Positions 24,258 to 35,457 of a stretch of 64,000 bases of DNA are shown here, piece after piece. The first letter of the stretch is position 1; every line of letters starts with the position of its first letter. Source of the DNA: Sepioteuthis lessoniana. Lineage: Eukaryota; Mollusca; Cephalopoda; Myopsida; Loliginidae. The notes under the pieces were generated by a model. It saw only the letters and a list, made by a program, of their open reading frames with translations. It ran no database searches and had not been told where the DNA came from. The position numbers were made by a program, and so were the translations under genes. The DNA lies in the NCBI GenBank assembly GCA_963585895.1, contig OY757904.1:84652336-84716335 (forward strand), in the 5' to 3' direction.

Positions 24258-24912
24258 GTAGGAACTTTACGAATTCCTTAGGATCTCTTGACCCCTTAGC
24301 TAGTGGAATGAAGTGTGCCATTGTCCCCACCATTTAGATATTAGTTCCGCTCAAGATCCTCCCCACTCACAGTTTCTTTTTCTTACCCTTCTACCACTTT
24401 TGAGTCCCGGCCCCTTTTTGAGGATCTTGGTCACATATTTCTGTATTCCATGTTCATTTCCCTTTCCTGACTGACGCTCTTTCCCATTTGTTCTTTTATC
24501 CCATTTAGCCTTAGGTTTGTCCCCATAGGGAAAGCTTCGGCTTGTTTTTGGGCCCTATCCAGGTACAAGAAAACAGTCAACTCTCCATAACATAGAAGGG
24601 GGGATGGGAGAGAAACCAACCGGGTTTATGTTTTGTTTTCTATGGGCTTTTTTCTCCAATTCCCCATGATCCTTTCACTCGCTGTACATATGCCATTACA
24701 TTTCATTGGGTTTTAAGTAGGGTTTTCATAGAGCGAATGAGGCATTTTGGTGGTTACAGCGTGGTTGGTGGATGAAGAAATTTATTGTATGGAATGATTG
24801 GAAAAAAGAATGATTGTTGATGATGAGAGTGACTAGCTAGGGCTACATAGAAAAATACTGTTTTCGCCCCCTTCCCTTCACCCCCCCCCCAAATTCTTTT
24901 GGGCCTTGTGTC
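24258..24912 (+). other. 3' UTR of LINE copy C
   Basis: Non-coding tail with a C-rich run at 24880-24890 and the terminal motif ttgggccttgtgtcc. The same landmarks occur in the same order in the 3' UTR of copy D (51088-51522 plus 56655-56887), for example the segment around gggttttcatagagcgaatg. Confidence 0.75.
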
Positions 24913-24987
24913 CACTGTAAAGTAACATCTGTATACTTTCTCAGAAATAAAGGACATTACTCTACTTGAGTTAACTAATATTCTACA
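24913..24987 (+). repeat. 5' LTR of Gypsy 1, distal part
   Basis: The last 45-50 bp (ggacattactctacttgag onward, ending ttctaca at 24987) match the end of the 3' LTR at 30297 with one difference. The preceding 25 bp match only weakly, and about 170 bp of the LTR middle are missing here, so the LINE insertions were accompanied by loss. Confidence 0.75.
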
Positions 24988-26458
24988 TGGCGCTGCGAAC
25001 AAAAGTAATGGAACCTGAAGACTGGGAGCAATACTTCGTTGAAGCAGGGATCTCCTCATGCTCGGCTAAAACCCACGCAGTAGTGTTCGCCAACGAAAAA
25101 TTAACACTTGGAACATTACAGATGTTGGATAGAGCTATGCTGTGGAAGCTGGGGGTCACATCAATGGGAGAAGCCCTATGCATTCTTAAACAAGCCAAAG
25201 AGGCTGCCCCTCAAACAACATATGTGAAGGCACCAACAGCTAAGCTTCCCCAACTCAACCTGGAGATGACTCCCCAACAGTTCAGAAAGTTCCAAATTGA
25301 TTGGGAGGTCTTTGTTAAAATAACAAATACACCAGAATTACAGACTAACATCCACCTCTATAATTGTGCCAACGAGGAAGCACAAAATGCCATCATCAGC
25401 ACCCACCTGATTTTTTCAGCACAGACCCCAGCAAGCTGTTCAGGATGCTAAAAACACTGGTGACACGAAGGTCTAACCCAATCGTTCATCGTCTCACTTT
25501 TGCTTCTATGTCACAGGGTGAAGATGAACCTGTAATATATGTACTTGGGTTATGTTATTTGAGATAATAAATGAGAAGTACAAATATTAACTTTAAAAGA
25601 GGAATTTTATTCTTCGTATACAACACCACGTGTTGGCTAGAAAATGTCCGGCGGTCAACACGTGTGTTTAGTGTTTGGAATCTCTTCAGCAACTGCCTCC
25701 TCTGCTGTTCTTGGGTCGTCTTTGGCAACTGCTACTATCTCCGCTGATTGGGAGAGGGAGAGCGAGAGAGAAAAGGAGAGAGAAGGGAAGAGAGAAGAGT
25801 GAGAGGCAATGGATTCTGGGATAGCATTCCTTGGCCGAGGTGGAAGTAAGGACCAAGATTTCTGTTAAGGTAGTATTGACTGCCCATTTACTGACCTTAG
25901 TAAAGGAGGTGATACTACAAACCCATACAGAGCTACCTCGTCTGCCTCAGAGCAACAGCCTTAGACTGTAATTATATGTGCCCTGCATGTGAACATGACC
26001 TCTTGGATATATACATTAAGGATCAACTGATCAAAGGGGTAACAAGTGATGCACTTCAAGCTGACCTACTGGCCAAAGCTGGATTACTTAAAACCCTACA
26101 GCAGAACATCAGTCATGCTGAGGCTTTCGAATCAGCAGTAAGGGACCAAATGTCCATGTCAAGCACCCCTGATATAGCTCGGATGTCAATGTATCGCCAA
26201 CAAAAGAGCAATGCCCAACAAAAGAACATGTGGAATTCATGCACTGTGGAATTCAACCACGCCAATAACCAAGCTGAGCCAAATAACCCGGCCTGCATAG
26301 GCTGCAGTAGCCATCGACATGGCGTTCTGGGAATGGGCTCCAGGCAGTTAAAATGCCCGGCATGGGGTCAAACATCCAATTATTGTGGAAAGGCCAACCA
26401 CTTCTCAGATGTGTGTCGAGCTAAAAAAACTTTGGCGAGCAACTACAAAAAGCTCTGA
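24988..26458 (+). pseudogene. Gypsy 1 gag with N-terminal SAM-like domain, broken
   Basis: Gag forms the particle that packages element RNA. The frame opens right after the LTR. The first roughly 75 residues look like a SAM domain (WEQYFVEAGISS, LTLGTLQMLDRAML, LGVTSMGEALCIL). A capsid-type region follows with MTPQQFRKFQIDWEVFV and, after a frame change near 25430, VIYVLG. The gene is then interrupted by a 367-bp LTR-like insert. It resumes with CPACEHDLLDIYIKDQLIKGV and ends in a zinc knuckle, NYCGKANHFSDVC, whose first Cys is Ser. Not functional as it stands. Confidence 0.75.
25553..25919 (-). mobile_element. probable solo LTR inserted in Gypsy 1 gag
   Basis: A 367-bp block with no coding content separates two parts of the gag frame. 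Read on the minus strand it starts tgtagtatcacc and ends caaataaca, a TG...CA pattern. It carries an AATAAA signal (complement of 25606-25611) near its end, and a long pyrimidine-rich stretch (purine-rich on plus, about 25747-25805). I could not find a clean target duplication, so the exact limits are uncertain. Confidence 0.5.
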
Positions 26459-26499
26459 AACCAACAAAGCCAGCATGGACATGCTCATTGCACATATTA

Positions 26500-29400
26500 C
26501 ATTTAACCAAGCAACGGGCACATACACACACGAGGGGACAAGCCAAGTAACAGAGATAGAAGCACTCATGACCCTCTTCTCACCAACGCCAGATCCCAGA
26601 CAAAATAAGGGTACCCCAAAGAATCAGAGCATCAAAGCTATGATCTTCCCCGACAGGGGTGCCACCATATGCCTCGGGGGACCCAAACAACTGAAAAAAA
26701 TGGGACTCTCACTTAACAACCTCATTCCATCACGGAAGATTGTCCGAGCCGCAGGAGGCTTCACATTGACATGCCAAGGTTGGCTACCAGTCAAATTCAC
26801 AATCCAAGGATGGAAAACCAAGCAGGCCCTGTATATATGCAACAAAATTCAGCATCTGTACTTCAGCAAAGCAGCTTGTATTGATGTAGGAATATTGCCC
26901 GTGAATTTTCCAAACCCCATCGTTATACCACCAACCCATACAAATATTGCAGGTATAGACGACATCACCAAGTCCGATACAAGCAGAGACCAGCTACCAG
27001 AACGCCCCCACAAAATCCCATTTCCTCCAACAGAAAACAATGTCGATAGGCTCAAAAACTGGCTCCTAGAACAATTTGCCAACACGGCATTCAAGAACAA
27101 TGGAGCATTTCCACCAATGTCTGGCCCACCTGCCCACATACACCTGAAAGAAGGAGCAGCTCCTAAAGCCAGACATAACCCAATCCCTGTACCCTTCCAT
27201 TTCAAGGAACCTGTAAAGCAAACTCTTTGGGAAGACGTACGAAGAGGAATCATAACCCCTGTGCCTGTTGGCAGGCCTACCGATTGGTGCAGCACGATGG
27301 TGATAACCGCCAAAAAAAACGGCAAACCACGAAGGACCATTGACTATCAACACCTTAATTCTCAATGCAAACGAGAGACACACCATACAGGGTCACCATT
27401 CCAATTGGCACAACAAGTGCCACCTAAACAAAAAAAACAGTCCTAGATGCGGTTGATGGATATCATTCTGTCCCCTTAGACAAAGAATCACAGCCACTGA
27501 CAACATTTATCACTGAATGGGGTAGATTCATGTACCTCAGGATGCCACAGGGCTACCTTGCATCCGAAGATGCTTACACTCAGAGGTATGATGAAATAAT
27601 AAAGGATATCCCCCGCAAGGTTAAAATCGTGGACGACACCCTGCTCTACGATCCCAGCATCGAAGAATCCTTCTATCACAGCTTTGACTTCTTACTACAC
27701 TGTGCCAAAATTGGAATCATGCTCAACAGGGACAAATTCCAGTTCTGCCAGGATACGGTACAGTTCGGGGGGCTCCAGATAACACTCTCCGGAGTAACCC
27801 CTTCTAAGCCCATGCTGGAAGCAATACTAAGCTTCCCTATCCCAAAGACACTAACTGATGCAAGATCATGGTTCGGACTGGTCAATCAGGTTGCCTGGGC
27901 GTACTCACTTGGTCCAGTCATGCTCCCCTTCCGCGATCTTGTTAAACGGGATTCACATTTTGCTTGGGACCAGGGCCTCGAAGCTGCATTCCAACATTTC
28001 AAACTGGTCATAGTTGACCTAGTCCAGAATGGCATTGCCACGTTTGAAAAGAATCGCATCACCTGCCTCGCTCTAGATTGGAGCAAAGAAGGAATGGGCT
28101 TCCTTCTGTTACAAAAGCATTGTTCATGTACAACTGACAGAGCTCCCGTCTGTTGCCCTGATGGGTGGCACCTGATATTTGCTGGCAGCAGATTCTGTAT
28201 TGATGCTGAAAGAAGATATGCACCAATCGAAGGTGAGGCAGCAGCAATTGCATGGGCGCTAGAGAAATGCCGTATATTCGTCATGGGCTGCCCTAACCTC
28301 ATAGTGGTTACAGACCATGAACCCCTAAAAGGACTATTTGGGGATAAGGACCTGAGCAAAATTCAAAATCCCAGATTGTTCAGGCTGAAAGAAAAAACAC
28401 TAAGGTACAGATTCACGATCCAGCACTGTCCTGGAAAGTGGCACAGAGCTTCTGATGCCGTTTCCCGTAACCCAACTAGCGTATTGAAATCACTACTTGA
28501 TGTATTGCCCACTAAACCAACACAATCAGATGTGACAGAATCTGATGACATGGATGATTGGGTCGTGTCAACAACAACCATGGCAACATTTGGAGCAAAC
28601 AGCAACACAGCCCTGACCTCACCAGACCTCATTCGTGCGGCTGGACACAGTGACCCACAATACATCAAACTCATTAAGACAATACAAAGGGGATTCCTGA
28701 GAACAAGCAGTCTCACAGCACCAGAAGTCCGCGAATACGGGGAAGTGAGGCACCGCTTCAGTGTTGACAACGACCTAGCACTGTTGGATCAAAGAATCAT
28801 AATCCCCACTTCACAACGCACAAAGATCCTGCGCAGCCTACATTCAGCCCATCAGAGTGAGGTCAGCATGAAGGCTCATGCAAATGAATCTGTCTACTGG
28901 CCTGGAATGAATGCCTCAATTCGTACTACCAGAGCCAACTGCACAGAATGCTCAAAGATCGCCCCGAGTCAACCAAGGGAGCCCATTACCTTAACAGTAT
29001 CACCCGATTGGCCATTTCAACAAATAGTGTTGGATCTATTCCATGTGGGGGCTCAAACATACCTTGCATGTGCTGACTGACTAACTGGCTGGCTCATTAT
29101 ACACCACTTGAATCCCGGGCAAGCTAATGCATCGAGGCTAATTTCTATCTGCCGAGACATCTTCTAGACATATGGAGCCCCTGAAGAATTAAGCAGTGAT
29201 GGTGGACCACCCTTCAAGTCATCCCTGTTCACACAGTTTCTGAAGGACTGGGCTGTAAAGCACAGACTGTCGTCTGCTGCCTACCCCCAGTCAAATGGTC
29301 AGGCAGAACTGGCTGTCAAAACGGCCAAGAGAATAATAATTGGTAATATGGGAGCTCAAGGGTCCTTGGACAATGATAGGGCAGCAAGAGCCGTTCTGCA

Positions 29401-29707
29401 ATATCGAAATACGCCCATCCAAAATATCGGTTTGTCCCCGGCCCAACTGGTCCTCCACCGCCGACTTTGTGACTTTGTGCCATCCCCCCCAACATTATAC
29501 AAGCCACATGCACAATGGATAGCCGCAGCTCAAAACTGTGAAAAAAGCCTGTCTCAGTGCAATGCCCGGCTCATAGAAAAATACAACCGCACAGCCCACA
29601 CACTATGCCCACTCTTAAAGGGGCAAAAAGTGTCTATCCCGTGCACAAACAATGGTCGGTGGAGTACAACAGGCCAGGTCATTGAAACTCTCCCTCACAA
29701 CCAATAA
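26500..29707 (+). pseudogene. Gypsy 1 pol: protease, RT, RNase H, integrase, broken
   Basis: Domains in order: aspartic protease at 26640-26690 with FPDRGAT, where Arg (agg, 26655-26657) replaces the usual Ser/Thr of D-S/T-G. RT from about 27160, with a frame change near 27430 and VDDTLLYD as the catalytic box. RNase H with LALDWSKEG, EGEAAAIAWALE and VTDHEPL. Integrase with an H-H-C-C zinc region (28840-28960) and core motifs LDLF, SSDGGPPF and SNGQAELAVK, which keep D, D and E. Stops at 29078 (TGA) and 29170 (TAG) split the core. A C-terminal tail reaches about 29707. Confidence 0.85.
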
Positions 29708-30030
29708 CGGATCAGAGTCAACAACGTTGCGGAACCGCAGATTCCTCAGGAAACTCGAAACCCTAGTAACCCCACATCCAATTCTAAGTCCTTCTAATGG
29801 AACACCAATACTAGAAGGGAATGATGAAAGCAAAGCACCGGAATTGCAAACCACAGACAGTGAAACAGCACCACAGCCACCCCTGCCACTGAGCAGTACT
29901 AACCAGCCAGCAGTGGCAACACAGGCAAGGCCCGCTCGAGCTTTATCCCGTCTGCTCCCACACAACAAACCAGGATTGAAGGAACTTATCCCCCCCCTGA
30001 AAGACCATTGCCCCTGGGGGGAGGGGGAGA

Positions 30031-30297
30031 TATAGAACAATAATAAACAGCACTCACCTCTACAAGCCAAAAGTAACATGGTTTCCTCCTTAGAAAAGCT
30101 AGCCAGCTAAAGCTCACCTCTTTTATTGAAGAGTGCATGAGCAGCATGTGGAGCAGCATGTGGATTGGCTCACTTTACAAGAATGGACCTATCCAACACA
30201 TTTGCATGAGTGGTGTCCATTCATCTACTTATTCTCTCAAAATTACTCAGAGAGGTACTTTGGACATTACTCTACTTGAGTTAACCAATATTCTACA
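30031..30297 (+). repeat. 3' LTR of Gypsy 1
   Basis: A 267-bp LTR starting tatagaac, directly after the purine tract, and ending ttctaca. It is followed by the duplicated target gaact. Its start matches 7739-7804 and its end matches 24940-24987. Confidence 0.85.
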
Positions 30298-30662
30298 GAA
30301 CTTGGACTACGCTGATGACATCGCACTTCTGGCAAATACACCTGCCCAAGCTGAAACCCTGCTACATAGTCTGGAATAAGCAGCTGCTGCCATAGGCCTC
30401 CTTGTCAATGCAGACAAGACGGAATACATGTGCTTTAATCAAAGAGACATCTCCACGCTAAATGGTAGTTCTCTGAAACTAGTGAACAATTAACACGTGA
30501 CTAGCAAAGGCATGGACAGCCATCAATAGGCTATTGGTCATATGGAAGTCAGACCTAACCGATAAAATAAAACAGTTTTTTCCAAGCAGTGGTTGTGTTG
30601 ATGCTACTATATGGATGTACTACATGGATGCTAAATGTCTGGAGAAAAAGCTTGATAGTAAC
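30298..30662 (+). pseudogene. RTE-like LINE reverse transcriptase, piece 3 of 4
   Basis: The RT frame broken at 7738 resumes with LDYADDIALLANTPAQAETLLHSLE, which carries the YADD catalytic box. After a stop, the post-palm region continues (VNADKTEYMCFNQRDIS, then IWKSDL and the VLLYGCT-like segment near 30597). It is cut at 30662 by Gypsy 2. In-frame stops show decay. Confidence 0.85.
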
Positions 30663-30876
30663 TGTAATATCCTAACAAAAGGGAAATAACCGCTGATGCC
30701 ACAGGGGTTACGGCCCCTACCACATCCGGGGGATTCGGTCAATAAGGGAATGTACCAGTCATAGCAGCAGATGTTCGTTCTCCCTCTGTCTTTAATCACC
30801 ATCCATCTTATCAATTCATCTTGGTAATAGTCCATACCTAGCAAGTATCCATTACCTCAGATATAGAGACTTTACA
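30663..30876 (+). repeat. 5' LTR of Gypsy 2
   Basis: 214 bp from tgtaatat to tttaca. The primer-binding site probably starts at tggcgacgaagaaagagtcg (30878 on), one base after the LTR. Confidence 0.92.
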
Positions 30877-30969
30877 TTGGCGACGAAGAAAGAGTCGTTT
30901 ACTCACCAATAACAACAAAAAAAAAAGAAAAGAACCAACCTGCCCACGTGCCGAAAAAAAAAAAACTAA

Positions 30970-31760
30970 CATGGCCACTTTACCACATTACCCAGAATTT
31001 AACCACGAATCAAAAAACAAAGCAGCAAAATGAACAAAATATGTCAATAGACTGAGAAATTACTTCACTGCATACAACATAGAAGACGATAAACAAAAAA
31101 AAAGCTATACTTTTAACTGTTGTTGGTGAAGAAGTAAATGATATTATTGACGAACTACCGTCTGAACAAACCACACCAGAAAAAAACGAAACACACTTCG
31201 ATAAGCTCGTCCTGGCTGTGCAAAACCACTTCAACCCAGAAAACAACACTGAGTATAACAGATTTATATTCCAAAAAAAAAAAAAAACCACCCCAAACAT
31301 AGAGGACTTTCATCGGGAATTAAAAGAGGCAGCAGCTATGTGCCGTTTCACAGGCAGAAATGCAGAAATAAAATCCCAGCTAATAACGGGCTGTTTATCA
31401 GAAAAAGTTCGCCAAAAGGGACTGATGAACCCAAACATGCTCCTAGGCGATCTAATAAACTATGCCAAAATGACAGAAACCATATCCAAACAAATGGAAC
31501 AGATGCGCTTAGAAGACGCCAACTCTACTACAAAACCTACCATATCCATTAATGCAGTAGCCAACAAAGTCATGCATGAACAACAATGGCCACGCAAACG
31601 CCCCCAGCAAAACCGGTGCAGAAATTGCAATGGGAAATACCCACATGAACAGGGACCGACATCCTGCCCTGCATTTCAGAACCAGTGTGCCTATTGCCGG
31701 AGGTGGGGACACTTCGCCTCTGTCTGTTTCAGAAAACTAAATGACGAGGACAGACGGTGA
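30970..31760 (+). pseudogene. Gypsy 2 gag, frameshifted
   Basis: The frame begins near MATLPHYPEF (30971) and reads a Gypsy capsid. An in-frame TGA occurs at 31031, and a frame change in the A-run near 31100 precedes the LLTVVGEEVNDIIDELP segment. The 180-codon stretch 31218-31760 continues the capsid (FHRELKEAAAMCRF, ITGCLSEKVRQKGL). It ends in a nucleocapsid region with two Cys/His clusters, the second being CAYCRRWGHFASVC. One or two small changes account for all the damage. Confidence 0.85.
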
Positions 31761-31883
31761 AGAACAAACCGCCCCACACGCCCACAAGCTCAAACCAGTC
31801 AACGACCAGTAAACTACATTGAGGACCATCAACGAGACTCAAACAGCGGCAGTGACACGGAATATGTATTCCATACAGGTAAA

Positions 31884-32336
31884 GTGAAAAACCTTCCTTA
31901 CTTTGACTTATTTTTTGGTGATGGCCATCAAATGTTCAATGTGTTAGCTGACTCTGGCGCCACCATAAACATTTTGTCTGAGGCAGATTACAAATCCCTA
32001 AGACCAATGCCCCTCCTCCGACCCACAAAAACTGTAATATCTGGATTCGGTGTCAAGGAAGCCACCCCACTCCTAGGTCAATTCAGCACACTTCTAAAGT
32101 TTAGAGGCATCTCCTGCCAAGCGGACATACATGTTATAAAGAACCCAGAAAAACCCATTATTGGCTGGGAAACATGTAAAAGGCTCAAACTACTGTCAGC
32201 AAACACTCACTCAGTCAACCACATCAGTAACTCTGATGCACAGACCCCACTCCCCACTCTTAAACTTGTAGAGGACTACGCAGACCTATTCAATGGTCTG
32301 GGTAAACTCAAAGAAAAAAAGTTCACGTACACATAG
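31884..32336 (+). CDS. Gypsy 2 aspartic protease
   Basis: Retroviral-type aspartic protease that cleaves the polyprotein. The active site is in VLADSGATINILSE (about 31943-31984), with an intact D-S-G triad. A downstream IIGWETCKRLKLL segment corresponds to the flap/C-terminal part of the fold. The frame ends at 32336; a one-base shift in the A-run near 32319-32325 joins it to the RT frame. This may be a decay event or a natural -1/+1 junction; the sequence alone does not decide. Confidence 0.75.
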   Translation: MKNLPYFDLFFGDGHQMFNVLADSGATINILSEADYKSLRPMPLLRPTKTVISGFGVKEATPLLGQFSTLLKFRGISCQADIHVIKNPEKPIIGWETCKRLKLLSANTHSVNHISNSDAQTPLPTLKLVEDYADLFNGLGKLKEKKFTYT

Positions 32337-35008
32337 ATGAAAACATACCACCCATCGCTCAGAGATACCGCAGGGTCCCCTTTCACGTAAGGAAGGATAT
32401 AGAAGAGTTAATAGTCAAAGATGAGAAACTGGGAGTGATTGAAAAGGCAGACGGACCAACCCCATGGGTATCTCCTATTGTTGTAGTACCCAAAAAGGGT
32501 CAAAATAAAATCAGGATTTGCATCAACATGAGGGTGGCAAACAAAGCTATCAAAAGGAAACGACACCCAACCCCCACACTCAATGAACTGAAAACTATTC
32601 TATCAGGAGCTAATGTTTTCAGCAAATTGGATCTTAACCAAGGCTACAACCAATTGGAACTAGCTGAAGAATCCCGATATATAACCACCTTTGCAACACA
32701 CCTGGGCCTGTACAGATATAAAAGACTTTTTTTTGGTGTCAACTCCACAAGTGAGATATTCCAGGAAGAAATTAGTCAAGCACTTACAGGGATCAAGGGA
32801 GCCATCAACATCAGTGATGACATCCTTTGCTTCGGATCAGACCAGCAATACCACGACCAAAACCTCCACGCGATATTCAGACGACTTCGCGAAAAAGGAC
32901 TCACCCTAAATGGCAGCAAATGTGAGTACAACAAGAGGTCACTGGAGTTCCTTGGACACACCTTCGGTAATGAAGGCATCAGCCCAAGCGACCTCAAAAT
33001 AAAAGCAATCCTTGGATTACCCGACCCTAAAAACGCATCAGAAGTCAGAAGCTTGTTGGGGATGACTAACTTCTGCGGGGCAGAATTCATTCCAAACTAT
33101 GCAACCCTCACCCATGAACTACATCAACTAACAAAAAAAAACACACAGTGGTCCTGGACTGAACGCCACACTGAATGTCTAAAAAACATTAAGGAGGCAC
33201 TGAGCAGAGCATGCTCACTTGCCTACTTTGACCCGAACAAACACACTGAAAAACATACGGATGCCAGTCCGGTAGGCATTTCTGCCGTGCTGTCACAAAA
33301 TGGACGGATAGTACAATTTGCAAGTCGTGCTCTATCCGCAGTTGAACAGAGATACTCCCAAACAGAACGTGAAGCACTTGCCATCACATGGGCATGTGAA
33401 CACTTTCACATATATATCTTTGGAGCTCCATTCACTGTCTTTACAGACCACAAACCCTTAACATCCATTTTTAACAACACCCGCTCCCAACTATCAGCAC
33501 GCATTGAATGCTGGGTTTTGAGAACACAACCATACGACATGACCGTCATATACAGACCAGGCCATGATAACCCAGCTGACTATCTCAGCCGCCATCCAAC
33601 GCACCTACCACCAAGCGACAGAGAACAAAAAATAGCAGAGGAATATATAAACTACATCCTCTCAACCTCAACCCCCAAAGCAATTACAATTGATGAAGTT
33701 GCAACGGAAACGGCAAAAGACAAGACACTCACCACCGTCATCCAAGCCATCCTTACCAACAAATGGCATGGTGTCAAGGATGGCATAAACAAAGCAACAT
33801 TCCACACTCTGCACGCCAATTGTGCCGAACTATCACTTGCACACAAGGATAGCATCATCCTCAAAGGGCACCGAATAGTACTGCCTGAAGCACTACAAAA
33901 CAGAGCTGTCAAAATAGCACATGCTGGACACCAAGGCATTGTGAAAACCATGGCTCTCCTCCGAGAAAAGGTCTGGTTCAAAAACATGCAGCCTATAGTG
34001 GAAGAAAACATCAAGAACTGCCACACCTGTCAGATCAGTACCCATAAACCGACAAGAGAGCCACTGCAAATGTCCCCACTACCAGCAGCCCCATGGGCAG
34101 AAGTCAGTGCTGACTTTGGACACCTCCAAAATGGAAAGTACCTCCTCGTTGTCACAGACAAATACTCACGCTATGTTGTTGTCGACATCCTGGACTCCAT
34201 CTCAACAACATCAGTCATATCCCGCCTAGACAAGATATTCGCCGAATTTGGTGTACCAGTCTCTCTCAAAACGGACAATGGCCCACCATTCAACAGCCAC
34301 GAATTCAAAACCTATGCCTCCATCACTGGATTCAGACACAGGAGAATAACACCCCTATGGTCCCAGGCCAACGGGGAAACAGAACGCTTCATGTGCACTG
34401 TAAAAAAGTCTATTAAAGCTGCCTTAAATAAAGGTCGAAACTGGAAGCAGGAATTATTCAAATTCCTGCTGGACTACCGGACGACACCACATTGCACTAC
34501 CGGCGCACCCCCAGCCACAATCGTATTTGGCCGGACCATAAAAAACCGCCAGCCACACCTGATCACACCCATTGCTGAAGACCCCAGCATTAGGGAGTGT
34601 GACACTGAAGCAAAGAGAAAAATAAAGCAATACGCTGATAGAAAAGCGTACATGAAACCCAATGATCTCAGGGTGGGTGATACAGTCATTGTAAAAAGCG
34701 ACAACACCTCAAAGGCTCTCACACCTTACCAGCCTAACCCAATGACTATTATAAAGAAAAAGGGATCCATGATCACCGCTACACACAAAGGTAGCCAAAC
34801 TACAAGAAATTCCAGCTTCTTCAAAAAAATCCCTAAGCCAACAACAAACCATGCACATAACCTACTGGATTACCCCTCATCTGAAGATGAAAGCTACACA
34901 CATACGACAACACCACCAGAATACAAAGACAACCAAACACAACACACAACTCTAAACCTCAGGCATTCAAGCAGAACAAAACGGCCACCCAAAAGATTTG
35001 ACCACTAA
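32337..35008 (+). CDS. Gypsy 2 pol: RT, RNase H, integrase (long open frame)
   Basis: An uninterrupted frame (857 codons from the ATG at 32435, with coding homology starting upstream). RT has VVPKKGQNKIRICI, FSKLDLNQGYNQ and a catalytic ISDDILCFG, with Ile-Ser in place of the usual Tyr-x. RNase H has HTDASPVGISAV, EREALAI and FTDHKPL. Integrase has the zinc-binding H-H-C-C region (HAGHQG...CHTCQIS). Its core carries SADFGHL, LKTDNGPPF and NGETERF, giving D, D and E. A C-terminal RVGDTVIVKS module follows. This is the best-preserved pol in the window; activity would still need an intact gag. Confidence 0.88.
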
Positions 35009-35239
35009 CAAAAAAAAAAAATAATAATAAACATACCCGTACACAATAGTCTGAACCATCATCATTTTCTTTTCTCTCATTCAGGTTAACAGACATCTCC
35101 TCCGACATAGAGTCCGAGCCATCTGTTCAAGCATCCCAATCACTTCACAGACTGAATGAACTCCCTCACCAGATAATTATTACCACCACTGTCATTGTTG
35201 TTATCATTATTTAAAAAAAAAAAAAAAAAAAGAGAGCAT

Positions 35240-35457
35240 TGTAATATCCTAACTAACAAAAGGGAAATAACCGCTGATGCCACAGGGATTACGGCCCCTA
35301 CCACATCCGGGGGATTCGGTCAATAAAGGAATGTACCAGGCATAGCAGCAGATGTTCATTCTCCCTCTGTCTTTAATCACCATCTATCTTATCGATTCAT
35401 CTTGGTAATAGTCCATACCTAGCAAGTATCCATTACCTCAGATATAAAGACTTTACA
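35240..35457 (+). repeat. 3' LTR of Gypsy 2
   Basis: 218 bp, matching the 5' LTR except for an extra taac and scattered changes. It is preceded by a poly-A tract and agagagca, which would serve as the polypurine tract. Confidence 0.92.

Larger units (their letters stand above)
17640..24912 (+). mobile_element. LINE copy C (second subfamily), plus strand
   Basis: A LINE of the same type as A and B but a different subfamily, in the opposite orientation. It starts abruptly inside ORF1 at about 17640, head to head with copy B. It runs through a complete ORF2 region and a roughly 650-bp 3' UTR, and ends near the pyrimidine-rich motif ttgggccttgtgtcc at about 24898-24912. There the distal part of the Gypsy 1 5' LTR resumes. 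Its ORF1 is interrupted by a solo LTR. Its 3' end motif recurs at 56874-56887 in LINE copy D. Confidence 0.8.
7739..30297 (+). mobile_element. Gypsy element 1, with about 17 kb of LINEs nested in its 5' LTR
   Basis: A 5-bp duplication, gaact, flanks the element at 7734-7738 and 30298-30302. It sits exactly where the RTE-like RT frame is broken and resumed. The LTR begins tatagaac and ends ttctaca. The 5' LTR is represented by its first 66 bp (7739-7804) and its last roughly 50-75 bp (24913-24987); everything between is inserted LINE sequence. The internal region runs from a primer-binding-site-like tggcgctgcgaac at 24988 to a purine tract (gggggagggggaga) at 30017-30030. Gag and pol are both broken. 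The complete 3' LTR allows the split 5' LTR to be recognised. Confidence 0.8.
30663..35457 (+). mobile_element. Gypsy element 2, nearly complete
   Basis: A 4.8-kb LTR retrotransposon with short LTRs, inserted in the RTE-like LINE with a 5-bp duplication gtaac (30658-30662 and 35458-35462). Gag is decayed, but protease, RT, RNase H and integrase are largely open. The LTRs differ by one 4-bp indel and a few substitutions, so it is fairly young relative to Gypsy 1 and 3. Confidence 0.92.
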
